The notes: generated by a model not told the origin, from the letters alone. A stretch of 32,856 bases of DNA from Desulfamplus sp. (GCA_015231705.1 JADGBC010000019.1:1-32856), one strand, 5' to 3'. Shown: positions 7,723 to 16,078, counted from the stretch's first letter. Made by a program: numbers and translations.

Positions 7723-10177
7723 TAAGATTCTTGATGCTCTCTATTTTAGCTGCAAATTCACGGGTTACACGGTCTGCCGCCTCCCGTGAGTCCACCACAT
7801 GTGGGGTTAACAGAAATATCAGTTCAGTTTTTTTTGTCTCGTCTGTTGTGCCTTTAAAAAGATATCCCAGAACCGGAATATCTTTTAGAAAAGGAACTCC
7901 TGCATCGCTGTTATCTATCTGACTTCGCATCAGGCCACCCATAAGTATAGTTTGTTGATCATTTACTACAAGAGAGGTTTCAGCTTTCCTTGTGAGGATG
8001 GGGTAGTTCTTGGCAACCTCATCATAGCTTCCTCTTGCACTCACCTCCTGGGAGAGCTCCATTTTTACAAGACCACTTGAATTTATATGTGGAGTAACAT
8101 TAAGAATGATGCCGGTTTTTTTATATTGTACAGAGTTTGTAATGCCACCATTTATATCTGTGACAGAACCAGTAAGGGTAGGTACATCCTCTCCAACTTC
8201 TATCATTGCCTCTTTATTGTCAACTGCCATTATATTTGGAGATGAGAGGATATTGACTTTAGAGTCTGAACCTAATGCCGTGACAAGCCCCTTGAGGACA
8301 TCAGTAGAATTATATATGCCATATGATATATTAGATACTGTGCCCAGTGCTTGATTAAAAGCACGACTTGAATCTTTGATATCAAGCCCGCCTTGGCCCT
8401 GGTAATTTCCAAGTTTGTTATTCAACAGCCACTGAACTCCATACTGGGTTTTATCGTTAAGGGTTACTTCTGCAATTACAACATTTATAAGTACCTGACG
8501 TGGAGTAACATCAAGCTCTTTGAGGACATTTTTGATTATTTTGTAATCCCTCTGAGAGGCTTTAAAGATGATTGCATTATTGGTCTCATCAGGTATGATC
8601 TCTACATCTCCTGAGAGGTCTCCAGAGACATTGCCTGTTTTTGAATTTACCGCAGAGGTATCTTTATTTTTAGACGTGACTGCCTTTTCCGTGGGTTTTA
8701 CAATCTGGGTTTTCTGCGAAGATGAACCGCTTGCTTTTCCTCCATAGAGCTGCTTGAGAATATCAGCCATTTCAACGGCTGTACCGTTTTCCACAAAATA
8801 GACAAACACCCCTGTCCCATTGCCGGCATCATCTCCAAGGTAATCCATTGCTGAGATCCACTTATCAACAAGATCCAAAATTTCAGGCCATCTTGTTGCA
8901 ACCAAAATGGCATTGATGCTGTCAATGCTCAGAATCTCATACCCGCCTTTCAATGCTCCTGGTCTGTAATAGAGTCCGGCACTTTTAATAAGTTTGGTGA
9001 TATTCTGGACAATATCCTTTGCCTCTATCTCTTTGACAGGGAATATTCTCCAGGAGATATCCATGAAATATGGTACATCCATCATAGCAAGAACGTTAAT
9101 GACCTTTTCTACATTCTCAAGAGTATCTGTCACGATTATCGAGTTATTGACAGTATCAATAGAGATTGGTGCCCCTTTGGATGTAAACGTCTGAATACTT
9201 TTCAAAACTCCTGCGGCATCTAAATATTTAAGCCGGATGAGGCGGGAGATATCCCCTGAAGCGTCAGGCAGTCCATCTTCATATATATCCTGTGAAGAGA
9301 GTCCCGCACTCTCATTTTTTCTGACGACCTTGAACATATCTCCCGGCCCCTGTGTGATGGAAAGATTGCTCAACTGCAGAATATCATTTAAAAGTGCGAT
9401 AAATTCATATTTTGTATAAGATCCTGAAAAGTGGAAAGATACCTTTGCCCTGACATGAGGATCTATTATGTAGTTGACCTTATAGAGTTCAAACAAGGTG
9501 GCATCTAAAACTTCAAAAAGATCGGCATTGTCAAAGGCAAGTTCAATCTTGACAGGTGCGGATTCAGCGTTCAGGGAAGAGGATTTTGACCTTTTTCCGA
9601 TCTCTTTGCCTATGCTCGAACTTTGCACTTTTTTCAATGTATCAATCTTCAATTGCCCCTGTAGAACAGGATTGTTTGCGTTATTTCCTTTGAGTTGATC
9701 ATTAAAACTGTTGGTTGTGATTTTATCGTCAGAGCTGCTAAATAGTGTTTGAGTCTTAAAACTGCTGATGTCAGTCTCTCTTTCAACTGTTTTTTCATTT
9801 GACTCTTCATCAAAAATAGCAAGATTTTTTTCAACTGGCTGTGAAGTATAAGTAGTAGAAATGGTGGTAGAAGACGAAACTGGAAGTCCGTTTTGTCCAT
9901 TGGTTTTAACTGGCTCTTCGGAAGGTCTAGCAAACTGTGTTGGAGCAGCCTGGGCAGGTTGTTCCAGGATTTGAACAGACTTTCTATGGGAGGTACAACC
10001 TGAAAAGAGAAGAAGTATCAAAGCTGTCGATAGCCAGAGCAACCCTCCCTTCACCTTTACTTTCATCCTATCTCTGTGTGTACTATCTACAATTTTTTTT
10101 GGGGACATTGATTCTTGTATGTATTCATATTCTTTTGTAGAAAAATTTTTTCTCATTAATCTCATTAACTTAACCAT
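7703..10177 (-). CDS. gspD: Type II secretion outer-membrane secretin GspD
   Basis: 824 residues from the ATG at 10177. GspD forms the gated outer-membrane channel of the T2SS. N-domains are seen as repeated ring-building modules, e.g. DLFEVLDATLFELYKVNYIID, then ISRLIRLKYLDAAGVLKSI and TGVFVYFVENGTAVEMADIL. The secretin core contains PRQVLINVVIAEVTL, VGEDVPTLTGSV and the signature VPFLKDIPVLGYLFKG, followed by TELIFLLTPHVV. A lipobox (LLLFSGC) follows a hydrophobic helix, so it looks like a lipidated secretin. The start is debatable: ATG 10177 lies 7 nt after the gspM stop, whereas ATG 10066 would give a compact 23-residue lipoprotein signal. A Ser/Lys-rich linker (SSSQKTQIVKPTEKAVTSKN) splits two N-domains. 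It is last in the gsp gene order, which is unusual. Confidence 0.93.
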   Translation of the reverse strand: MVKLMRLMRKNFSTKEYEYIQESMSPKKIVDSTHRDRMKVKVKGGLLWLSTALILLLFSGCTSHRKSVQILEQPAQAAPTQFARPSEEPVKTNGQNGLPVSSSTTISTTYTSQPVEKNLAIFDEESNEKTVERETDISSFKTQTLFSSSDDKITTNSFNDQLKGNNANNPVLQGQLKIDTLKKVQSSSIGKEIGKRSKSSSLNAESAPVKIELAFDNADLFEVLDATLFELYKVNYIIDPHVRAKVSFHFSGSYTKYEFIALLNDILQLSNLSITQGPGDMFKVVRKNESAGLSSQDIYEDGLPDASGDISRLIRLKYLDAAGVLKSIQTFTSKGAPISIDTVNNSIIVTDTLENVEKVINVLAMMDVPYFMDISWRIFPVKEIEAKDIVQNITKLIKSAGLYYRPGALKGGYEILSIDSINAILVATRWPEILDLVDKWISAMDYLGDDAGNGTGVFVYFVENGTAVEMADILKQLYGGKASGSSSQKTQIVKPTEKAVTSKNKDTSAVNSKTGNVSGDLSGDVEIIPDETNNAIIFKASQRDYKIIKNVLKELDVTPRQVLINVVIAEVTLNDKTQYGVQWLLNNKLGNYQGQGGLDIKDSSRAFNQALGTVSNISYGIYNSTDVLKGLVTALGSDSKVNILSSPNIMAVDNKEAMIEVGEDVPTLTGSVTDINGGITNSVQYKKTGIILNVTPHINSSGLVKMELSQEVSARGSYDEVAKNYPILTRKAETSLVVNDQQTILMGGLMRSQIDNSDAGVPFLKDIPVLGYLFKGTTDETKKTELIFLLTPHVVDSREAADRVTREFAAKIESIKNLIEKKDN

Positions 10178-10184
10178 TCTTTTA

Positions 10185-10736
10185 TTAATCCTTATCAACA
10201 AACAAGGTTTCAAGTCTGAAGGTAATATGGAGATTGTTCTCCCTGCTTCTGCTGTAGTTTATATTTAGTTGTCCTATCCTGACAAGCTGCTTTAACTCTT
10301 CAAGGTATCTTAGAAGAGAGGCAAGTCCATTATGGTTTGTTGTTACTGTGAACTCAAGCACTCCAACATCGTAATCCATCCATCTTCCAGGGCCTGATAC
10401 CAGATACTTTTGTAGCGGGATACTGTTCTTGTCCATAAAATTCTGCATTTTTTGTTGTATGACAGCATTCATCTCCTCAAGGTTTTTGCCTGGGATCATA
10501 AGGTTTGCAAAACCTTGTACTTCAGTTTCCTGAATCATATTTTCTGAGTGAATGGCTTCAAGTTCTTTAATTTTTTTCTTTACCCGCAGTTTTTTTTCAA
10601 GTTTAAGGGTATATTCAGCGTTTGCTTCAGTTATACTATCCTGTAGAGGGGAATAAAAATAGACCCACCATACCAGAGTAGTCAGTATGGCAAGAAGTGC
10701 ACCCATAAACCACTGTCGATTGCGTTTTTTGCTCAT
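10185..10736 (-). CDS. gspM: GspM/PilO-like inner-membrane assembly protein
   Basis: 183 residues: a short basic cytoplasmic end, one transmembrane helix (about 9-28), a coiled-coil (about 33-70) and a small periplasmic ferredoxin-like domain. This is the GspM/PilO layout. It would pair with GspL in the inner-membrane platform. Its ATG overlaps the gspL stop by 4 nt (ATGA), indicating translational coupling, and gspD follows after 7 nt. Sequence similarity in this family is low, so the call rests mainly on topology and on position between gspL and gspD. Confidence 0.72.
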   Translation of the reverse strand: MSKKRNRQWFMGALLAILTTLVWWVYFYSPLQDSITEANAEYTLKLEKKLRVKKKIKELEAIHSENMIQETEVQGFANLMIPGKNLEEMNAVIQQKMQNFMDKNSIPLQKYLVSGPGRWMDYDVGVLEFTVTTNHNGLASLLRYLEELKQLVRIGQLNINYSRSRENNLHITFRLETLFVDKD

Positions 10737-12433
10737 TGTACCCCTCCTGAAACACTACCTGAAGGCTTGACAGGTTGTCTTGATGAGGTAAACGGATTGG
10801 AACCAGCATCAACAGCCTGCTTTGTCAGACCAGAAGACGTTGCGGAAGATTTCGATTCAGGATTTGAAGAATCTGAGCCGGCATTCTCTTTTTTAAAATC
10901 AGGATCTGGTTCTGGATTTTTGGTGCTAATATCCGGTTCTGGAGGTTTGATGTCAATTGCCAGTGTAAAACTTTCATCTCCGTTGGGCCTTCGGTTTACA
11001 GAACCTCTTAGAATCACGTTATCAAAAAGTTTGGACGAACGTAAGGATTCAACAGTCTTAAGGGCATCTCTTCCAGTTCCTCTGAGTGTAATTCCACTGT
11101 TGTTGAAGGTAAAATTTGCAAACCATGTGCCATCAGGTACAAGGGATGCAATCTCATTTATCACTGTATAGAGGGCAGGGCGTGTCTGCATGAACTCCTG
11201 CACATCAGTTTTGAATCTTGAGGCTTTTTTTAGTGTATCAATTTTATTCTGCAGGGGCTCCAGATCATTTTCCAGTGCTGTAACCTGTTGTGTTATTTCG
11301 TTTAATTGTGATTTTGCCTCAATACTTGCAGTATTTGCCTTGTCTGTCACAAAATATAAAATGGCGATCAGAACACAAAGGAACGGCAAAATATATCGAA
11401 ACGGATGAATAATATTGATCTTTACTGGCTGCTCATCCAAAGATATCTGCTGAATTTTGGTGATAAAAGGAGCCACTGCCGCAGATGCACGATTTGTTGA
11501 AAAATGGGGAAGATATGAAAGAGTGCGTTTTTTGCCTTTTGCCTGTCTATCTTTTGTTCTGTCATATTTTTTTGATCCCCTGTTGTTACTATCTTTTCCT
11601 GTGATCTCTCTTTGAGATTTCTGTTCTGCTGTCCAGCCACTGCCAAGCTCTGTTTCTTTCCTGCCAAGCTCTGTTTTTGTCAAACCAAGTTCTGATTTTT
11701 TTGCTATTTTCTGGTCAGTATATTTAGAGGGGCATGAATCTGAAGAGAGTTCATTGACCATCTCTTTAAATTGGGGGAACTTGTTGCTTGCCGCACTCAG
11801 AATCATCTTTTTTTCATCTTCAGCATCAACAGGGCAGGACATTGAGAAGACAAGGGTTTTGCCTGATCTTACAAAAATCTCGATAATATCATCTTGTATT
11901 AACGAAACAGTTTCACCGTCAGATAGTGCACCATCATCTATCAGAGCACAAACTCCATAACTTAATGGAAATATGCCTTTCAAAGAGGTTCCATGACCAG
12001 TTTCCGAAAAGAGTTTTCGGTATTTCTCCATTTCATCTTTTGAAGCATAGACAAGTAATGCATGGAATGAGCCACCATTTTGATCAGAAACAATTACATC
12101 ATAATATATTGAATCAGGCTCAAGATGAGAGTATATGGCAAGGCTGTTTTTGATTGACATAAGTGCATCTTCAACCGGCATGGCAGGAATGTCTATCTCT
12201 CTGATAAAAATTTCGGCCCTTGAAAGAGCAAGGTATATATCTCTTGAACTGTCAACCGGCAGCTCTGTTAAAAATGATCTAAGCAGAGTATAGCCGTTAC
12301 CATGACTTGTTTTGTGAGAACCATGCCCGTGTCCTGGGGACTTAAGAGCATAACCAGATATCCCCTTTCCAACAGATACATAATGCAGAGAGTCCCTGTC
12401 AGCGTATATTCCAAGTATCTTTTTTTTTATCAA
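10733..12433 (-). CDS. gspL: GspL-like platform protein (PilM-like cytoplasmic plus PilN-like periplasmic part)
   Basis: 566 residues. The N-terminal half is a PilM/GspL-like actin-fold domain (ILGIYADRDSLHYVSVGKG, then DIYLALSRAEIFIREIDIP). A transmembrane helix lies at about 346-362, then a coiled-coil and a PilN/GspL-like periplasmic domain (LVPDGTWFANFTFNNSGITLRG). It would tether the GspE ATPase to the inner membrane. A low-complexity linker (about 230-305) includes a 7-residue tandem repeat KSELG/KTELG/KETELG, encoded by a 21-bp DNA repeat at 11641-11695. A His/Gly-rich patch lies at 32-48. The tail is Ser/Pro-rich. The start is TTG at 12433 with AAGGTG 4 nt upstream. An ATG at 12446 is out of frame because of a 9-A run. 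Confidence 0.83.
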   Translation of the reverse strand: MIKKKILGIYADRDSLHYVSVGKGISGYALKSPGHGHGSHKTSHGNGYTLLRSFLTELPVDSSRDIYLALSRAEIFIREIDIPAMPVEDALMSIKNSLAIYSHLEPDSIYYDVIVSDQNGGSFHALLVYASKDEMEKYRKLFSETGHGTSLKGIFPLSYGVCALIDDGALSDGETVSLIQDDIIEIFVRSGKTLVFSMSCPVDAEDEKKMILSAASNKFPQFKEMVNELSSDSCPSKYTDQKIAKKSELGLTKTELGRKETELGSGWTAEQKSQREITGKDSNNRGSKKYDRTKDRQAKGKKRTLSYLPHFSTNRASAAVAPFITKIQQISLDEQPVKINIIHPFRYILPFLCVLIAILYFVTDKANTASIEAKSQLNEITQQVTALENDLEPLQNKIDTLKKASRFKTDVQEFMQTRPALYTVINEIASLVPDGTWFANFTFNNSGITLRGTGRDALKTVESLRSSKLFDNVILRGSVNRRPNGDESFTLAIDIKPPEPDISTKNPEPDPDFKKENAGSDSSNPESKSSATSSGLTKQAVDAGSNPFTSSRQPVKPSGSVSGGVQ

Positions 12434-12450
12434 GTTTCACCTTCATGAGG

Positions 12451-12688
12451 CTTTCATTCTTAGTTGTGGCCCAGATCCACTACCCCGCTTAGGTCGTGCA
12501 GGTTTTATGTGAAAGTCTCTTTAAATAGCCGTGATTATATGATTTCATTTTCGTTGTGGCCGAGAGCCAATACCTCGTTCCGGCCGTGCTGGTTTATGTG
12601 AAAGTCTCTTTAAATAGCTGTGTTTATGTGACTTTCATTCTTAGTTGTGGCCGAGAGCCAGTACTTCGTTCCGGCTGTGCCGGTTATC
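12451..12688 (-). repeat. Repeat family A: three tandem units in the gspK-gspL gap
   Basis: Units of about 92 bp (12451-12542), 89 bp (12543-12631) and a partial 57 bp (12632-12688). Shared core words are GTTGTGGCC, GAGAGCCA, CGTTCCGGC and GTGAAAGTCTCTTTAAATAG. Each unit has a GC-rich block that can form a hairpin (GGCCG with CGGCC) and an AT-rich spacer block. A fourth copy lies in the ilvB-ilvN gap, in the same orientation relative to transcription. The repeats fill the largest gap in the operon (282 bp, 12434-12715). Confidence 0.85.
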
Positions 12689-12715
12689 TGGAAAACTATC
12701 GAGTTACACATTACA

Positions 12716-13675
12716 TCACTGACTCATGCGGACAACCATGATCCGGCTTAGTTGTTCAACAATTTTAAAGGATTTGCCCTCTTTAGTGATCCAGAAAATT
12801 TCATTATGCCATGTGTCTCCATCTCCTGGAAAAAGCATGGTGACCCGTATATAGTTTTTAGGGTATATTGTAAACTGTTCTATGATAGACTCTATTTTCT
12901 CGCTGTCATAAAAATCGGACTCTTGATCTTTTTTGTTTCCAGAGCCTTTGTATGATCTGCTGTTTGCGGCATAAGTATCTGCAAGTTCAGAATAGGCAGG
13001 CAGCTTAAGTATGTATTCATAAGGGTTGCCCCAGAACAGGTAGGAGCTAAATCCTTTTACCAGGAAAATCTGAGACATGCTTTTGAATGGACCGTTTCCA
13101 GGGTCACATGGAGGATAGATATCGTTATAATATGCATTTTCTGCCCCATTGAGCCGCACAAGGTCATCTGGATCAAGCCAGTCAAGCAGTGCGTCAGTAA
13201 AAGCATCAGCCTCTTGTTCTCTTTGTGTCCCATAAATTGATTGAAGATTTGTCCTGATATTGTTCTCCTGATCCAAGAATAATGGCGTTCTTGAAGATTC
13301 ATTTTCAATTTTTACCCACATATCAACTGATCCTGGTCTAAGCCGTATCCAGGGTACTGTTCCATTTTGAATACTGCCTCGGGCATCATCTATATGTGCC
13401 ATCTTCTTGTTTGCCCTGTCAGGATTTGTATCAGCATCTGAATTTTCCTCCTGAGCCTTTGTTTTAAGAAAGTCGTACTGTTCTGAGGCAAAAAGCTCAA
13501 GCACAGAAAATATAGCTGCCTCCCGCTGAAATCTTCCGGTTGCGTTCAGGGCAATAGCACTTTTTTGTCTGTTGTGGGCAATATATTCGCTTGATAGAAA
13601 ACTTATAACAACCAGAATCCATAAGACAAGCACCAATATGCTTCCCTTCTGGTTTATCAGTTTGCCATGACTCAA
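12716..13675 (-). CDS. gspK: Type II secretion minor pseudopilin GspK
   Basis: 319 residues. A short leader ends QKG, followed by SILVLVLWILVVISFLSSEY: prepilin cleavage after G11. The mature +5 residue is Leu rather than Glu, as is usual for GspK, the tip pseudopilin. The large globular domain contains the GspK-type stretch DALLDWLDPDDLVRLNGAENAYY. The start appears to be TTG at 13675, preceded by a G-run about 6 nt upstream that belongs to the 19-bp tandem repeat joining gspJ and gspK. There is no in-frame ATG near the leader. A charged, low-complexity stretch (about 74-92) and another near 240-252 are inserted in the globular part. Confidence 0.88.
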   Translation of the reverse strand: MSHGKLINQKGSILVLVLWILVVISFLSSEYIAHNRQKSAIALNATGRFQREAAIFSVLELFASEQYDFLKTKAQEENSDADTNPDRANKKMAHIDDARGSIQNGTVPWIRLRPGSVDMWVKIENESSRTPLFLDQENNIRTNLQSIYGTQREQEADAFTDALLDWLDPDDLVRLNGAENAYYNDIYPPCDPGNGPFKSMSQIFLVKGFSSYLFWGNPYEYILKLPAYSELADTYAANSRSYKGSGNKKDQESDFYDSEKIESIIEQFTIYPKNYIRVTMLFPGDGDTWHNEIFWITKEGKSFKIVEQLSRIMVVRMSQ

Positions 13676-13729
13676 ATTTTTCCCCCAACTTCAAATTTTC
13701 CCCCCAGCTTCAAATCTTACCCCCAACCT
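13672..13729 (-). repeat. Three tandem 19-20 bp repeats spanning the gspJ stop and gspK start
   Basis: Read on the minus strand, three consecutive units of 20, 19 and 19 bp each have the pattern AG-n-TGGGGG-n-AA-n-ATTTGA. The TGA of the first unit is the gspJ stop (13712-13710). The TTG of the last unit is the apparent gspK start (13675-13673), and its G-run is in Shine-Dalgarno position. Because 19 is not a multiple of 3, loss or gain of a unit would alter frame and spacing. Confidence 0.85.
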
Positions 13730-14735
13730 TGAAAAGCCAGACAGAAGGAGTTCCAGCTCTTCGTTTTGTCTGGGCAAAGAGCAGCCGGATAAAACCCGGC
13801 TGTTCAGAAGAATTTTCATCCCAGGTATCCTTAAAAGATGCTCCATCCATTTTAAAATCAGATGAATTTCGTGAAGATGATCTGTTTGATGAGAATGATC
13901 TTATTGAACTACCAGATGGGTTGCTGAATGAACTCTCCTGAAAAACAGTGCTATCCTCTCCTGCGAGAAAGGATAGTGAAAACTCTTCAACATCTGTTAT
14001 TGTTGCCACAGGGGTAATCTCTCCACTGGATTTTGATCCTGATTTACTGTAGCTTGATTTTTTACCCGACTTCCAGTTCCGACCTCCATGTTTTTCAGTA
14101 CCTGCTTTTCCGGAAATTGAGAAGATAGTTTCACTCTCTTTTATATCCTCCTGACTTCCTATCACCTTTTCATAAACAGTAAGCTTTTTTGCCTCTTGAT
14201 CATAAAGATAGGCAACCCTTATAAGCCCTTGAGATGGTGTCCCCTGGGGAGAGTAGAGTGTATAGAATGAAAGCATGTTCTCTTTTCCTAAAAACTGAAG
14301 TTGAGTCATTGTACCTGTCTGGGTCATTGGTTTTGTGGCTGGCATTGGAGTTTTGCTGGCCATCAATGGGTTGTCAGGTTGCTCAGAAGCAGTGAACGTC
14401 TCTAAAGAGCCTGTAAGTACTGTGTTGCTGATTATAGAGCGAAGCTGTCTCTCCAGCATATAGGGAAGAACCACTTCGATCTGCACCTTGTCTCCCTCAG
14501 CAATGCCCCGTTCCCATGCCTGAAGGTTTACTCTGAGGGCAAAGGCCATTATAAGAGTTATCATGGAGACCAAGATCATTGAAACAAGAACCTCTATCAG
14601 GGTAAATCCATGGCTGTCCAGGGCAGCTTCTGAGTTAGCAGGTGTAAATTCAGAGTTGCCAAAAGTGATGGTCTCGTAAAAAATCCGCAATTGACGTTTT
14701 TTGGTATGATAACCGTTTGTTTTTATTGGACGCAT
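13710..14735 (-). CDS. gspJ: Type II secretion minor pseudopilin GspJ with MITE-derived N-terminus
   Basis: 341 residues from the ATG at 14735. The class III leader ends DSHG at residue 43, followed by FTLIEVLVSMILVSMITLIM with Glu at +5; the globular part fits GspJ (LPYMLERQLRSII, QLQFLGKENMLSFYTLYSP). Residues 1-23 (starting MRPIKTNGYH) are encoded by a MITE copy (14667-14767). Removing the element and one 6-bp duplication joins a GTG at 14803 in frame: M-S-I-Y-L-K-H-R-R-L-T-F, then the present G26. That GTG overlaps the gspI stop as GTGA, a typical coupled start. From this GTG the frame now stops inside the MITE, at a TAA 8 nt beyond the new ATG. A very Ser-rich insert (about 264-292) and a Gly/Lys/Ser insert (about 216-238) are present. 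Confidence 0.88.
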   Translation of the reverse strand: MRPIKTNGYHTKKRQLRIFYETITFGNSEFTPANSEAALDSHGFTLIEVLVSMILVSMITLIMAFALRVNLQAWERGIAEGDKVQIEVVLPYMLERQLRSIISNTVLTGSLETFTASEQPDNPLMASKTPMPATKPMTQTGTMTQLQFLGKENMLSFYTLYSPQGTPSQGLIRVAYLYDQEAKKLTVYEKVIGSQEDIKESETIFSISGKAGTEKHGGRNWKSGKKSSYSKSGSKSSGEITPVATITDVEEFSLSFLAGEDSTVFQESSFSNPSGSSIRSFSSNRSSSRNSSDFKMDGASFKDTWDENSSEQPGFIRLLFAQTKRRAGTPSVWLFKVGGKI

Positions 14736-14767
14736 ATTTTGACAAATTGATTTTTTGCGAGTTCATC
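14667..14767 (-). mobile_element. MITE-like element, copy 1 (gspI-gspJ junction)
   Basis: 101 bp with 19-bp terminal inverted repeats (14667-14685 and 14749-14767) matching at 16 of 19 positions. AAAAGT occurs immediately on both sides (14661-14666 and 14768-14773). This hexamer is not palindromic, so it is a true direct repeat, as expected of a target-site duplication. The element has no transposase. It supplies the present gspJ start codon and first 23 codons. Confidence 0.88.
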
Positions 14768-14799
14768 AAAAGTTAATCTACGGTGTTTGAGGTAAATAC

Positions 14800-15384
14800 T
14801 CACTTGGTTTTCTCTTTGGCTTTTACTGGAGTTGTCACAATTTGGATGTCAGTTGAATCCTGCTGCCTTTTCCATCGGGAGACACAATACTCTTTGTTGA
14901 TAAGCTGGTTGGTCTGGCTGACACATAAGGTTATACTGACCATACCTGGAACCTCAATCTCCTCTCCAGTGACCGTTTTTTTACTTCTCGGGGCACCATT
15001 TTTATTACTGTTCTTGCTTCCTTTTTTACCCGTGTTGCCGCTATCTGAATATTGAGAATCAATATCCCACACAAGATCGGCACTATTTACTACAAGAGGA
15101 GTAGTTTCTGCTCTGCATACCCATCCATCTTCATCTTCAAGAGTTTTTTCAAAATTTTTGTTTTCTACAACCATTTTCATCAGCTCAGGATTGTTTAGAA
15201 TGTTATTCAAGATTCTGACAGATTCAATTGCATGATCTGACCTTGAAGAGAGCCCCTTGGCTGTAGATAGAGCTCCAGTAACCGCTGTAATGGAAATGCC
15301 GATGATTATAAGAGCCACCATAACTTCCAGCAGTGTGTATCCTTCAGTATCAAGATCTTCAAAACAGACATTTTGTCTTTTCAT
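14800..15384 (-). CDS. gspI: Type II secretion minor pseudopilin GspI
   Basis: 194 residues. The leader is 15 residues ending TEG, then YTLLEVMVALIIIGISITAV, with Glu at +5. This is the GspI/GspJ-type pseudopilin pattern; position between gspH and gspJ supports GspI. The globular part has an Asn/Lys/Ser-rich linker (about 113-135) before GEEIEVPGMVSITLCVS. The ATG at 15384 is directly next to MITE copy 2; the only plausible Shine-Dalgarno (GAGGG, 10 nt upstream) lies within the end of that element. The stop overlaps the inferred ancestral gspJ GTG start. Confidence 0.85.
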   Translation of the reverse strand: MKRQNVCFEDLDTEGYTLLEVMVALIIIGISITAVTGALSTAKGLSSRSDHAIESVRILNNILNNPELMKMVVENKNFEKTLEDEDGWVCRAETTPLVVNSADLVWDIDSQYSDSGNTGKKGSKNSNKNGAPRSKKTVTGEEIEVPGMVSITLCVSQTNQLINKEYCVSRWKRQQDSTDIQIVTTPVKAKEKTK

Positions 15385-15390
15385 AAATTT

Positions 15391-15491
15391 GATTCCCTCG
15401 CAAAAAGCCCTGAACAGGAATTTTTTAGAGTTGTAACTATCTGAATTTATTCATGACGCATTTTTTAAAAAATGGCTTTTAACAGGCCATC
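15391..15491 (-). mobile_element. MITE-like element, copy 2 (gspH-gspI junction)
   Basis: 101 bp, more diverged than the other copies but alignable over its whole length: shared TGCGTC, AATAAA, GTTAC and TTCAG blocks in the interior and CTTTTTGCGAG near one end. AAATTT flanks both sides (15385-15390 and 15492-15497). It fills almost all of the 115-bp gap between gspH and gspI and ends one hexamer before the gspI ATG. Confidence 0.75.
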
Positions 15492-15499
15492 AAATTTGC

Positions 15500-16078
15500 T
15501 TAAAAAGAATCGTGAGAGGATATCTCTTTGATACTTCCAGTAAGCATATCCACCTGAAATGTAAACTCAAACTCATTCTCAACAGAAACTGCCAAGATGC
15601 CACCGCCAGAACTTCCATCAGGATAAAAACAGATAAAATAGAGACCATTTGAGTCAACTTTTATATTTTCCCCTTCAAGAAGAATATTTTCGGGTATTTT
15701 AAGCATATCGGCATTTTCGGAACTGCTCGGGAAATCACCATATTTGTCAATATTTCTGGAGCTACCTTCAAATCCGTCATTGATTGCCGTTTGGCTATCT
15801 GACATGGCATCATCCATAAAACCGATACTGCACTCTCTTGATTCAGATGAAATAGTAAGGCAGGAAGGAATCCCTTTACCCACAGCACTAAGCCTGGCCT
15901 TTTTGCACATGGCAACTATTTTGTCCGCAAACATTCGGCTCTCCTTCATTCTTCCGGATTGACCCACGTTCATTAAAACAAGAGAACCTGCAATGGCAAT
16001 AAGTATTATTACAACAATGATTTCAATAAGAGTAAAACCGTTTCTATTTGGCCATGAATGTTTAGAACTGTATTTCAT
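15500..16078 (-). CDS. gspH: Type II secretion minor pseudopilin GspH
   Basis: 192 residues from the ATG at 16078. The leader is 14 residues ending NRNG, then FTLIEIIVVIILIAIAGSLVL, with Glu at +5. The globular part fits GspH (FADKIVAMCKKARLSAVGKG early, GLYFICFYPDGSSGGGILAV late). I prefer this start over an upstream in-frame one at 16168, which would add 30 residues read from within gspF with a Phe/Pro-rich sequence unlike a prepilin leader. With this choice the gene overlaps the gspF end by 17 nt, with GGTG just upstream of the ATG. Confidence 0.85.
   Translation of the reverse strand: MKYSSKHSWPNRNGFTLIEIIVVIILIAIAGSLVLMNVGQSGRMKESRMFADKIVAMCKKARLSAVGKGIPSCLTISSESRECSIGFMDDAMSDSQTAINDGFEGSSRNIDKYGDFPSSSENADMLKIPENILLEGENIKVDSNGLYFICFYPDGSSGGGILAVSVENEFEFTFQVDMLTGSIKEISSHDSF

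Noticed and set aside
12451-12688. CRISPR-like array
   Set aside because: Units are about 90 bp and diverged along their whole length, with no short identical repeats separated by unique spacers.
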